Origin: Cryobacterium sp. MLB-32
Lineage (GTDB): Bacteria; Actinomycetota; Actinomycetes; Actinomycetales; Microbacteriaceae
DNA: 49,878 bases
Assembly: GCF_000738085.1 (NCBI RefSeq)
Contig: NZ_JPRS01000007.1
Span: forward strand, 3,191 to 53,068
Direction: 5' to 3'
Shown here: positions 27,367-35,548 of the stretch, in pieces
Position numbering within the stretch: the first letter of the stretch is position 1
Layout: every line of letters starts with the position of its first letter
The notes under the pieces: model-generated
What the model was told of the DNA's origin: nothing
Databases searched by the model: none
The model's input: only the letters and a program-made list of their open reading frames with translations
Translations under genes and position numbers: made by a program

Positions 27367-27411
27367 ACACAACAATGCCCCGATCGTAAACCGGTCGGGG
27401 CATTGTTGTGT
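27367..27411. terminator. 17-bp hairpin between fabF and the DUF3145 gene
   Basis: Bases 27367-27383 pair perfectly with 27395-27411, and a few more pairs extend into the loop. It lies between two convergent genes and should terminate both. A/T-rich flanks on both sides of the stem strengthen the call. Confidence 0.85.
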
Positions 27412-27425
27412 CTGAGCGCGGACGC

Positions 27426-27947
27426 TCATCCCACCTCGTGCAGCCACACGACAGCGTTGAAATCACCGGCATGGCGGAACGGCTCGAGTTCGTCATCCCA
27501 CGCCTGACCGAGCGCGAGGCGCAGTTCCCGGTGAAGCTCCACGGCATTCGCGCCCGCCACGTCCATGGCGTACCGGATGCGATCCTCGGCGATGACAATG
27601 TTTCCCGCTGTGTCGGTCTGCGCGTAGAAAATGCCGAGGTCAGGAGTGTTCAACCACCGACCACCGTCAGTGCCCAGTCCGGCATCTTCGGTCACCTCGA
27701 ACCGCAAGTGCTCCCAACCGCGGAGGGCAGACGCAAGCGCTGCTCCAGTTCCTCGCTCACCCTCCCAGTAGTATTCGGCGCGCTGGGAGCCTTTGAGTAC
27801 GGGCTGGTCGGCCCAGTCAAAGTTCACAGCCTCTCCGAGGGCACGTCCAGCGGCCCACTCAATGTGTGGACACAGCGCACGGGGTGAGGAGTGCACATAG
27901 AGCACACCCCGTGCGGTCGGTGCCCGACGGGTTTGTCTTGCAACCAT
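27426..27947 (-). CDS. DUF3145 family protein
   Basis: This 173-residue protein has the family's opening RGVLYVHSSPRALCPHIEWAAG followed by a conserved soluble domain (YYWEGERGTGAALASALRGW). DUF3145 genes are restricted to actinobacteria and commonly lie beside the fab cluster, as here; the function is unknown. The ATG at 27947 was preferred over 27950 because GGAG then stands 7 nt upstream. There is no membrane segment or signal peptide. Confidence 0.88.
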   Translation of the reverse strand: MVARQTRRAPTARGVLYVHSSPRALCPHIEWAAGRALGEAVNFDWADQPVLKGSQRAEYYWEGERGTGAALASALRGWEHLRFEVTEDAGLGTDGGRWLNTPDLGIFYAQTDTAGNIVIAEDRIRYAMDVAGANAVELHRELRLALGQAWDDELEPFRHAGDFNAVVWLHEVG

Positions 27948-27950
27948 CAT

Positions 27951-28380
27951 TTCTCTCCGTTCCTGTGAGGCGCGTCTTCCCCAACGACCTCGGAACGAAT
28001 CAACGACACTGCTGCCGCTACGTGCATTATGCCCCACCTGCCTGCCAATCCACAACGGCGAAAGTGAAGTGTGTGGTCATGAACGGCGGCATCCCCCGGA
28101 GGACCCACGGTTCTCGCTGTGGGACCTCCGGCGTGCGGGAGTCAGCCCTTCTGAGGCGCGCACGTTCGAGACGTGCTGGGTTGAGCGGCAGTAGGGGCCG
28201 CGAAATGTAACTAGATTGTTGCGGACCCATCTTGTGAAGCCACCGAAACGGCGTATTTCGCGCACGGGTTGCGGAACCGCTGTAGTTTCGCTTCTTGACA
28301 GGGGATTTCGTCTGTCAGGAAGCCGCACTGATCACAAATCCGTGCGCTGTTCCCTGGGCATCGACACGCACCAGCCCGGT
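27951..28380. other. Long intergenic region with several strong hairpins
   Basis: No gene is supported here. Three hairpins are visible: 28096-28108 with 28119-28131 (13 positions, one A-A mismatch), 28160-28165 with 28171-28176, and 28291-28300 with 28313-28322 (10 bp, one G-U). They may include the terminator of the polymerase-like gene, which enters from the right on the minus strand, and the leader and promoter of the DUF3145 gene. A 67-codon frame at 28027-28230 has no family resemblance and was not called. Confidence 0.5.
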
Positions 28381-30069
28381 CTATTTGGCTGCGGCGTAGT
28401 TGTCCACGGTTGCCGTAGTCAACATGAAGTCCACGGGAAAGTCCCCGAACAACAACCGTCCGGCGGTCGCGGCCGCCTCCACGATAATGGACTCGACCCG
28501 GTCGGCGAGACCCTCCGGCGTGTGCACGATCACCTCGTCGTGCAGAAAGAAGACCAGATGTGGGGCGGTGGCGAATCCGTCCCGGACGGCGTGGAGCGTT
28601 TGGAGTTCCCGGCGTATTTCGGCCATCCAACACAAGGCCCACTCGGCGGCACTCCCCTGAACGACGAAGTTGCGAGTGAAACGACCCCAGTCTCTGGCCT
28701 GACTGCGGGCTCGGCTTTCATCACCGGCCGTAGCCCCGGAATCATAAGCCTTCGCCTGAGTGGCGTGCCACGCAGCGCTGGGCGGAGGCGAAGAGCGGCC
28801 CAGCCTCGTTGTGACGCTCTCACCCCGCTCACCGGCCCGCGCAGCCGTCTCCGTCAGCGCGATCGCGCGAGGGTATGCGGCGGCCAATCGCGGTAAGAGC
28901 CGACCGCTTTCTCCCGTCGTCGCACCATACATGGCTCCAAGCATGGCGACCTTGGCGTGGTCCCGAGTCTCGACCACACCGCTCGCCACGATCCCGGCGT
29001 AGAGATCGGTGCCCCTCCCCGCTGCCGCCATGCTGAGGTCGGCCGAGAGCGCCGCCAGTATGCGAGGTTCGAGCTGGGCGGCATCCGCCACAACGAGTTT
29101 CCACCCGGGGTCCGCAACAACGGCGCCACGAATCTGCTTGGGGAGCTGCAGTGCGCCACCTCCACGGGCCGCCCACCTTCCCGTCACGACCCCGCCCGGG
29201 AGATATTCCGGGCGAAAACGGCCCGCGCTCGTCCAGGCTTCCATCCAGGTCCAGCCGTTGGCGGTGAGCAGTCGAGACAACTTCTTATAGAGCAAGAGCG
29301 GCTCGATCACCGGATGAGACAGGTCCTTGAGTGCCCAGGCTCGGGTGGACGTCACAGCAAGTCCGGCGCGCTGAAGCGCCCGGAGCAGTTCGGTCGAAGA
29401 ATCCGGGTTCAACAGGGCATCACCCAACTCGAGCCGCACCCGGGAGGCCAGTCCCTCCAGGCGCTCCGGTCGAGTTCCCGGTGCGACTCTCGCCCCGAGT
29501 TCTCGGGTCAACAAGTCATGGTGAATGTCTGATCTCCACGGGAGTCCGGCGTGGGTCATCTCGGCCGCGATCAGCGCTCCCGCCGATTCAGCGGCCAACA
29601 AGAGCCGAATTCGGCCCGGTTGCTCGGAACCGGACACGGCGCGCAGTTGAAGCAGGAATTCGTCGAGAAGGCCCGTGGATGCAGCGGCATCGGAGGTGCC
29701 GACGTCCATCAGTTCGAAGAGGGCGGGACCCGTTCCCTCGGGCCGGTCCAGCGAGAGGACTTCATCGAACGGTCCGGGGGCGCCACGACCGATGTCGCTG
29801 TGAGCCGTCAGCGCCGAGTTCCGCAGGATGACATGGCAGAGTCGAAGGTCATGGCATCGCTGCACTCGGATTTCGTGGCGAAGAAGTTTCGGGTAGATCC
29901 GCGCCGTGTCTTCCCATACCCACCGGGGGCCCGCTGGTTCGCTGTCGACGACGAAGATACGGAATTCACGCAGCGTGAGTGTGCGTGGGAGCCCGAGAGG
30001 AGAGCCAGCGGCGTCCAACCCGGTCACTGCGACGGTGTCGGGGCCGACCTCGGAGACAAGTTGATACAC
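28381..30069 (-). CDS. Family A DNA polymerase-like protein (3'-5' exonuclease/polymerase type)
   Basis: This 562-residue protein matches the actinobacterial group annotated as bifunctional 3'-5' exonuclease/DNA polymerase, distinct from the main PolA. The C-terminal half holds the family A polymerase motifs: motif A as VVADAAQLEPRILAALS, motif B helix replaced by a divergent AKVAMLGAMYGATTGESG region, FVVQGSAAEWA, and motif C as HDEV. The N-terminal half is a weakly conserved exonuclease-like region. The start is a GTG. It follows the phosphoribosyltransferase by about 34 nt on the same strand. A role in DNA repair is likely but not shown. Confidence 0.85.
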   Translation of the reverse strand: MYQLVSEVGPDTVAVTGLDAAGSPLGLPRTLTLREFRIFVVDSEPAGPRWVWEDTARIYPKLLRHEIRVQRCHDLRLCHVILRNSALTAHSDIGRGAPGPFDEVLSLDRPEGTGPALFELMDVGTSDAAASTGLLDEFLLQLRAVSGSEQPGRIRLLLAAESAGALIAAEMTHAGLPWRSDIHHDLLTRELGARVAPGTRPERLEGLASRVRLELGDALLNPDSSTELLRALQRAGLAVTSTRAWALKDLSHPVIEPLLLYKKLSRLLTANGWTWMEAWTSAGRFRPEYLPGGVVTGRWAARGGGALQLPKQIRGAVVADPGWKLVVADAAQLEPRILAALSADLSMAAAGRGTDLYAGIVASGVVETRDHAKVAMLGAMYGATTGESGRLLPRLAAAYPRAIALTETAARAGERGESVTTRLGRSSPPPSAAWHATQAKAYDSGATAGDESRARSQARDWGRFTRNFVVQGSAAEWALCWMAEIRRELQTLHAVRDGFATAPHLVFFLHDEVIVHTPEGLADRVESIIVEAAATAGRLLFGDFPVDFMLTTATVDNYAAAK

Positions 30070-30103
30070 CAGTCAATTGTGCCTCGCCCCGTCATTGCCT
30101 GTG

Positions 30104-30751
30104 TCACCTGGTGTCCCAGGTATGACGCAGCGCGTCGGACGTCTCTTCATCGCTGAGCTGGTGGAAGTCAGAGTAGAACTGTCCGACGGCCCAGAAATCG
30201 TCCGGGGCGTGCAAGACCACGACGATGTCGGCCACGTCCTGAAGGTCAAGAGCGGCAGACGCGGCGGCCACAGGAGCCGCCAACACCGTTGTGCCGGCGC
30301 CCTGCGCGCGGAGTCCGGCCAGAGCCTTGCGAGCAGTGGCTCCCGTGGCCACACCGTCGTCAATGACAACGGCGACGTGGCCGGCAGGGTCAAGCGCGGG
30401 GCGGGGCCCCATGAAGAGCCGGTGCCGGCGTTCTGCCTCAGCCACCTGCAGCTCCTTCGCGCGCTCCAGGGCGACCTCATCACCGCCCGTCACAGCGAAG
30501 GTATCCGAGTTGAGCACCAGGGCGGGGCGCTCTCCGTTCACCACGGCAGCGACCGTGACCTCGGGGTTTCTTGGCGCGCCGATCGTGCGAACGATCAACA
30601 CATCAAGTGGCGCGGCGAGCGTTCGCGCTACTTCCACGGCTACCGGCACCCCGCCTCGTGGCAGCGCGTAGATTATGGGCTCAAAGAGTTCCAGCTCGGC
30701 CAAGCGCTCGGACAGCAATCTGCCGGCCTCGCGTCGATTCTTAAATATCAC
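30104..30751 (-). CDS. Phosphoribosyltransferase family protein
   Basis: This 215-residue protein has a type I phosphoribosyltransferase fold. The PRPP-binding loop is VVIDDGVATGATARKAL at about residues 130-147, and the N-terminal YALPRGGVPVAVEVA is typical of the predicted-phosphoribosyltransferase subgroup. The substrate cannot be assigned. The GTG at 30751 was chosen because GGAGG lies 8 nt upstream; the frame opens further to a TTG at 30766. It is divergent from the kdp operon and upstream of the polymerase-like gene. Confidence 0.85.
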   Translation of the reverse strand: MIFKNRREAGRLLSERLAELELFEPIIYALPRGGVPVAVEVARTLAAPLDVLIVRTIGAPRNPEVTVAAVVNGERPALVLNSDTFAVTGGDEVALERAKELQVAEAERRHRLFMGPRPALDPAGHVAVVIDDGVATGATARKALAGLRAQGAGTTVLAAPVAAASAALDLQDVADIVVVLHAPDDFWAVGQFYSDFHQLSDEETSDALRHTWDTR

Positions 30752-30834
30752 GGCCACCGCCTCCAAACGTCGATTCAGAGCGCGCTGACAATGTAGCCCG
30801 TGCTCGGCAGGTTGCCTATGGCGACGGGAGGAAT

Positions 30835-30881
30835 TTCGCGAAAGCCGTGAAGAATTCGTGAGAACTCCTGCGGATTCGCGA
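30835..30881 (+). promoter_or_regulatory. Three phased TTCGYGA repeats, candidate KdpE operator
   Basis: TTCGCGA, TTCGTGA and TTCGCGA begin at 30835, 30855 and 30875, exactly 20 bp apart (about two helical turns). They stand directly before a -10-like TATCTAATC at 30889-30897 that lacks a good -35. This is the layout of an activated promoter, and the KdpE response regulator encoded in the operon is the obvious candidate; binding is inference. Confidence 0.6.
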
Positions 30882-30905
30882 TGACCGGTATCTAATCAAT
30901 GCGTG

Positions 30906-30986
30906 ATGGATTTCATTTGCGTCGTCGGCGTGATCGCCGTCTTTGTCATGCTCTTCCTCGCCGTTCGGGGAGCCGCAAAGCTGTGA
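30906..30986 (+). CDS. 26-residue hydrophobic mini-protein leading the kdp operon
   Basis: A single predicted membrane helix ([20 protein letters not shown]) is followed by a short basic tail ending AAKL. It has the look of the tiny peptide sometimes seen before kdpF in actinobacteria. Its TGA overlaps the kdpF ATG as TGATG, the same coupling seen between kdpF and kdpA, which argues that it is translated. A GTG three bases upstream could also start it. It may be an accessory subunit or a coupling leader for KdpFABC; its function is unknown. Confidence 0.65.
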   Translation: MDFICVVGVIAVFVMLFLAVRGAAKL

Positions 30987-31072
30987 TGATCTTGTCCGCC
31001 GCAGCCGCAGTCCTGGCCATCGGTGCCGTGGTCTATCTCGTCGTGGCCCTCGTGAAACCAGAGTGGTTTTGA
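30986..31072 (+). CDS. kdpF: KdpF, small subunit of the potassium-transporting ATPase
   Basis: This 28-residue single-helix protein ([20 protein letters not shown]) stabilises the KdpFABC complex in the membrane. It ends with the conserved K/R-P-E-x-F signature of the family. Its start overlaps the preceding mini-protein and its TGA overlaps the kdpA ATG (TGATG at 31070-31074), so all three are translationally coupled. Confidence 0.9.
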   Translation: MILSAAAAVLAIGAVVYLVVALVKPEWF

Positions 31073-32739
31073 TGGTTCTGGCCCTCGCACAGATCGTGAC
31101 CCTCATCGCCGTCCTCACGATCCTGCATCGTCCGCTCGGTGAATACATGGCCGTCATCTACGGTTCTGTCCGCGACCTCGCGATCGAGCGCGGCTTCTAT
31201 CGGGTGATCGGAGTGGATTCCCGTTCGGAGCAGACGTGGCCGTCGTACGCGCGAAGTGTCCTGGCATTTTCTCTCGTCGGGGTCCTGTTCGTGTACGCGA
31301 TTCAGCGTCTTCAGGCCGTTCTTCCTTATTCCCTGGGGTTTTCCGCTATTCCGGAAGGTCTGTCCTTCACCACAGCCATTTCCTTCGTGACAAACACGAA
31401 CTGGCAGTCGTACTCCCCCGACGTCACGATGGGCTACACCGTTCAACTCGTCGGGCTTGCCGTTCAAAATTTCGTGTCCTCGGCCGTCGGCATCGCCGTA
31501 GCAATCGCGCTCATCCGAGGTTTCGCCCGCCGCCGCACGGGCACGATCGGAAACTTCTGGGTAGACCTTACGCGAGGCATTCTGCGGCTTCTGTTGCCTG
31601 TGGCCGGTGTCGCTGCGATCGTGCTCATCACGGGCGGCGTGATTCAGAACCTCGTCGGCTTCACCGACGTCACCACGGCGAGCGGAGCCACGCAGTCCAT
31701 CCCCGGTGGACCAGTCGCCTCTCAGGAGGCCATCAAACTCCTGGGCACGAACGGCGGCGGATTCTTCAACGCCAACTCCGCACATCCATTTGAGAATCCC
31801 ACGCCCTGGACGAACCTCTTCGAGCTTGTGCTGATGCTCGCCATCCCCGTGAGCCTGCCCCGCACCTTCGGCACAATGATCGGTGACCGCCGACAGGGAT
31901 ATGCGATTCTCGCAACCATGGCCACGATCTTCGTCGTCTCGCTGACCGCGCTCACCCTGCTGGAGTCGGCCGGCGCCGGCAGCGCGCCCGCAGCCGCGGG
32001 GGGCGCCCTCGAAGGCAAAGAGATGCGGTTCGGGGTCGCCGGGTCGGCGCTGTACGCCACCGCGACCACCCTGACCTCCGCGGGCGCGGTCAATTCCATG
32101 CACGATTCGTACACCGCGCTCGGGGGGATGTTCACGATGCTGAACATGATGCTCGGCGAGATCGCCCCTGGCGGCACCGGTTCTGGCCTGTATGGCATGC
32201 TCATTCTCGCGGTCATCGCGGTCTTCGTGGCCGGCCTGCTTGTGGGCAGGACGCCCGAATATCTGGGCAAGAAGATCGGGCCTCGGGAAATCAAAATCGC
32301 GAGTCTGTACATACTGGTGACGCCGACGCTGGTTCTGGTCGGTACCGCCCTGAGCTTCGCGATCCCGAGCGTGCGAGTGGATGTCGAGGCCCGGTCGATT
32401 CTCAATCCGGGTTTGCATGGGCTCTCGGAAGTCTTGTACGCCTTCACCTCCGCAGCAAACAACAACGGATCGGCATTTGCCGGTCTCAACGCCGACACCC
32501 CGTGGTTCAACGCCACTCTCGGTGTGGCAATGCTGGTCGGCCGCTTCCTTCCGATTGTGCTCGTCCTGGCACTCGCCGGCGCTCTTGCCGCCCAGGAGAC
32601 CGTGCCCCGCACCGCGGGAACGCTGCCGACGAGCGGTCCCCAATTTGTGGGACTGCTTCTGGGTGTCACCATCATCGTCACGGCACTGACCTACTTTCCC
32701 GCACTCGCACTGGGTCCTCTGGCGGAAGGACTGAACTAG
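31072..32739 (+). CDS. kdpA: KdpA, potassium-translocating subunit
   Basis: This 555-residue membrane protein is the potassium channel-like subunit of the high-affinity KdpFABC pump. It has the fourfold pore-loop repeat; selectivity-filter segments are visible in [46 protein letters not shown] and [14 protein letters not shown]. The ATG overlapping the kdpF stop was chosen because it matches the usual family start. It is followed 2 nt later by kdpB. Confidence 0.97.
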   Translation: MVLALAQIVTLIAVLTILHRPLGEYMAVIYGSVRDLAIERGFYRVIGVDSRSEQTWPSYARSVLAFSLVGVLFVYAIQRLQAVLPYSLGFSAIPEGLSFTTAISFVTNTNWQSYSPDVTMGYTVQLVGLAVQNFVSSAVGIAVAIALIRGFARRRTGTIGNFWVDLTRGILRLLLPVAGVAAIVLITGGVIQNLVGFTDVTTASGATQSIPGGPVASQEAIKLLGTNGGGFFNANSAHPFENPTPWTNLFELVLMLAIPVSLPRTFGTMIGDRRQGYAILATMATIFVVSLTALTLLESAGAGSAPAAAGGALEGKEMRFGVAGSALYATATTLTSAGAVNSMHDSYTALGGMFTMLNMMLGEIAPGGTGSGLYGMLILAVIAVFVAGLLVGRTPEYLGKKIGPREIKIASLYILVTPTLVLVGTALSFAIPSVRVDVEARSILNPGLHGLSEVLYAFTSAANNNGSAFAGLNADTPWFNATLGVAMLVGRFLPIVLVLALAGALAAQETVPRTAGTLPTSGPQFVGLLLGVTIIVTALTYFPALALGPLAEGLN

Positions 32740-32741
32740 TC

Positions 32742-34925
32742 ATGAAGACACTCGTCTCGTTCGGACGATCCGCCCCCGCTCCGAGCACTCACGCAGCATC
32801 GTCGCCCTCCGCGGGCCGTCCAGGAACTCTGGGACCGCGGCAATTCGTGCGTGCGCTCCCGGGGGCGCTGCGCAAGCTCGACCCCCGCCAAATGTGGCGA
32901 AATCCCGTCATGTTCATCGTCGAGGTCGGCGCGGCGTTCACCCTGATACTGGCCGTCGTCGAACCGTTGCTGGGCGGATCGGCACCTTCCGGCGGCACGC
33001 CTGTGCCCCCATCCTTCACCTGGGCGATCACGATCTGGCTCTGGCTGACGGTGGTCTTCGCCAACCTCGCCGAGTCCGTGGCCGAGGGGCGGGGAAAGGC
33101 GCAGGCTGACAGCCTGCGGCAGACTCGAACGAGTACCCTGACCCGTCGCCTCCTGGCCTATGACGCGGAGACCGATCCCGCCGCGGACGTGGTGGGCTCC
33201 CCGAGCGGGGTCACAGAGGTCATCTCATCGGCTGAACTCCGACTCGGAGACGTGGTTGTGGTGGTGGCCGGGGATCTCGTTCCCGGCGACGGCGACATCG
33301 TCTGGGGTATCGCTTCGGTCGACGAATCCGCCATCACCGGAGAATCCGCTCCCGTGGTTCGAGAATCCGGCGGTGACCGGAGCGCCGTCACGGGCGGCAC
33401 ACGGGTGCTGTCGGACCGAATCCTGGTGCAGATCACCAGTAAGCCAGGCGAGACGTTCGTGGATCGCATGATCGCGCTCGTCGAAGGGGCCGTCCGGCAG
33501 AAGACACCCAACGAGCTCGCCCTCAATATCCTCCTGGCCAGCCTGTCCATCATCTTCCTGGTGGTGACGATCACCCTCAACCCGCTGGCCGGGTATTCTG
33601 CCGCCGCCGTCAGTCTTCCGGTGCTGATCGCTCTGCTCGTCTGCCTCATTCCCACCACGATCGGGGCGCTGCTGTCGGCCATCGGGATCGCTGGGATGGA
33701 TCGGCTGGTGCAACGCAATGTGCTGGCCCTGTCCGGTCGCGCCGTGGAGGCGGCGGGGGACGTGACGACACTCCTCCTCGACAAGACGGGTACCATCACC
33801 TACGGCAATCGCCGTGCCGCCGAGTTCGTCCCACTGAGCGGCGTGACGGCGAACAGGCTCATCGAAGCGGCCATTCTCGCGTCGCTCGGCGACCCCACTC
33901 CCGAAGGGAAATCCATCCTCGACCTGGCGTCGCAGCTCGGACACATCGACCCTGCCATAGACGGAATAACGGTTCCGTTCACGGCTCAGACACGCATGAG
34001 CGGCGTTGACGCGTCAGACGGTTCCGCTGTTCGCAAGGGTGCTGGATCGGCGGTGCAGGCGTGGATCGAAGAGACCAGCCGGGTCGACCCCGAAAGTGCG
34101 GCCGACCTTGCGGAGCATGTACATCGCATCTCCACGCAGGGGGGCACTCCACTTGTCGTGGCGACCGCGACGGTCCAGGGAACCCGTCACCTGCTCGGTG
34201 TCATCTACCTCAAGGACATCGTGAAGGAGGGCATCGCCGAACGCTTTGCCGAGCTTCGAGCGATGGGGATCCGCACGATCATGGTCACCGGCGATAACCC
34301 GCTGACCGCGAAGACGATCGCGGCCGAGGCCGGCGTCGATGACTTTCTCGCGGAAGCAACGCCCGAGCAGAAACTCGCCCTGATCCGCCGTGAGCAGGCA
34401 GGGGGCAGCCTCGTGGCGATGACCGGAGACGGCACCAACGACGCGCCGGCTCTGGCCCAGGCTGATGTGGGCGTGGCCATGAACACAGGCACGTCTGCCG
34501 CCAAGGAAGCCGGCAACATGGTCGACCTGGACTCAGACCCCACGAAGCTCATAGACATCGTGCGGATCGGCAAACAGCTGCTCATCACGCGCGGGGCCCT
34601 GACCACGTTCTCGATCGCCAACGACCTCGCCAAGTACTTCGCCATCATCCCGGCGATGTTCGCCGGTGTATTTCCCGGACTTTCCGTTCTCAACATCATG
34701 GGACTGCACTCCCCCGCCTCCGCGATCCTGTCCGCCGTCATCTTCAACGCGCTCATCATTGTGGCCTTGATACCTCTCGCCCTTCGTGGCGTGTCCTACC
34801 GCCCCGCCTCGGCGTCCAGCGTTCTCGGCCGCAACCTGCTGGTCTATGGACTCGGTGGCATGATTGTGCCGTTTCTCGGCATCAAGATGCTTGACCTCCT
34901 CATCATGCTGATCCCCGGCTTCTAG
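32742..34925 (+). CDS. kdpB: KdpB, ATPase subunit
   Basis: This 727-residue P-type ATPase powers potassium uptake. The phosphorylated aspartate is D347 in [13 protein letters not shown], the phosphatase motif is [10 protein letters not shown], and the hinge is [17 protein letters not shown]. The first about 30 residues are rich in Ser, Pro and Ala. Membrane helices flank the cytoplasmic domains as expected, ending with [16 protein letters not shown]. It sits between kdpA and kdpC. Confidence 0.97.
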   Translation: MKTLVSFGRSAPAPSTHAASSPSAGRPGTLGPRQFVRALPGALRKLDPRQMWRNPVMFIVEVGAAFTLILAVVEPLLGGSAPSGGTPVPPSFTWAITIWLWLTVVFANLAESVAEGRGKAQADSLRQTRTSTLTRRLLAYDAETDPAADVVGSPSGVTEVISSAELRLGDVVVVVAGDLVPGDGDIVWGIASVDESAITGESAPVVRESGGDRSAVTGGTRVLSDRILVQITSKPGETFVDRMIALVEGAVRQKTPNELALNILLASLSIIFLVVTITLNPLAGYSAAAVSLPVLIALLVCLIPTTIGALLSAIGIAGMDRLVQRNVLALSGRAVEAAGDVTTLLLDKTGTITYGNRRAAEFVPLSGVTANRLIEAAILASLGDPTPEGKSILDLASQLGHIDPAIDGITVPFTAQTRMSGVDASDGSAVRKGAGSAVQAWIEETSRVDPESAADLAEHVHRISTQGGTPLVVATATVQGTRHLLGVIYLKDIVKEGIAERFAELRAMGIRTIMVTGDNPLTAKTIAAEAGVDDFLAEATPEQKLALIRREQAGGSLVAMTGDGTNDAPALAQADVGVAMNTGTSAAKEAGNMVDLDSDPTKLIDIVRIGKQLLITRGALTTFSIANDLAKYFAIIPAMFAGVFPGLSVLNIMGLHSPASAILSAVIFNALIIVALIPLALRGVSYRPASASSVLGRNLLVYGLGGMIVPFLGIKMLDLLIMLIPGF

Positions 34926-34943
34926 TCAGAATCGACGCGCACT

Positions 34944-35546
34944 ATGACCGCACTTCGAACCTCCGCACGTCAGTACTGGGTTGCCGTCCGGGCCGTGCTT
35001 GTTCTGACCGCCATACTCGGTATTGTTTACCCGCTCACCATCATGGTGCTCGGCCAGATCGCTCTGCCCGCACAAGCCAACGGGTCACTCATTGTCGTTG
35101 AGGGCTCAACCCGGGGATCGAGCCTCCTCGGGCAATCTTTCACCGATGCCCGGGGTGTCCCCCGGCCCGAGTGGTTCCAGCCGCGCCCCTCTGCAGGCGG
35201 CTACGATGGCGCGGCATCGGGCGGCAGTAACCTCGGCCCGGAGAACGCCGACCTCGTGTCCACGATCAACTCCCGCCGCCAGCAGATCGCGGAGCTCAAC
35301 GGCGTACCGCCGGAATCGGTCCCGGTGGATGCGCTCACCGCATCCGCTTCGGGGCTCGACCCGCACATCAGTCCGGCCTACGCACGACTGCAAGCCAACA
35401 GGGTCGCAGCGGCGCGCGGCCTGTCCCTGACACAGGTCGAGCAACTCGTCGAGTCGAGAATCCAGGGACCGGACCTCGGATTCCTCGGCGAACCGACGGT
35501 TAATGTCCTGGAGCTCAACCTGGCACTCTCGGCGTTGGAGAGGTAG
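34944..35546 (+). CDS. kdpC: KdpC subunit
   Basis: This 200-residue subunit has one N-terminal membrane helix (residues about 12-35) and a soluble extracytoplasmic domain with the family segments LLGQSFTDARG, YFQ-like EWFQPRPSAGGYDG, GGSNLGP and GLDPHISPAYARLQ. It is thought to stabilise nucleotide-driven function of KdpB. It stands 18 nt after kdpB and 2 nt before kdpD. Confidence 0.96.
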   Translation: MTALRTSARQYWVAVRAVLVLTAILGIVYPLTIMVLGQIALPAQANGSLIVVEGSTRGSSLLGQSFTDARGVPRPEWFQPRPSAGGYDGAASGGSNLGPENADLVSTINSRRQQIAELNGVPPESVPVDALTASASGLDPHISPAYARLQANRVAAARGLSLTQVEQLVESRIQGPDLGFLGEPTVNVLELNLALSALER

Positions 35547-35548
35547 CA

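Noticed and set aside
28027-28230. 67-codon frame on the minus strand in the structured gap
   Set aside because: No ribosome-binding site, no recognisable sequence, and overlap with a strong hairpin.
30899-31072. N-terminally extended kdpF starting at an ATG at 30899
   Set aside because: The extension is very basic and would precede a membrane helix; the overlapping hydrophobic mini-frame is a better explanation of this stretch.
31033-32643. 536-codon open frame on the minus strand
   Set aside because: Antisense shadow of kdpA; the translation is very low in complexity and hydrophilic, with no family resemblance.
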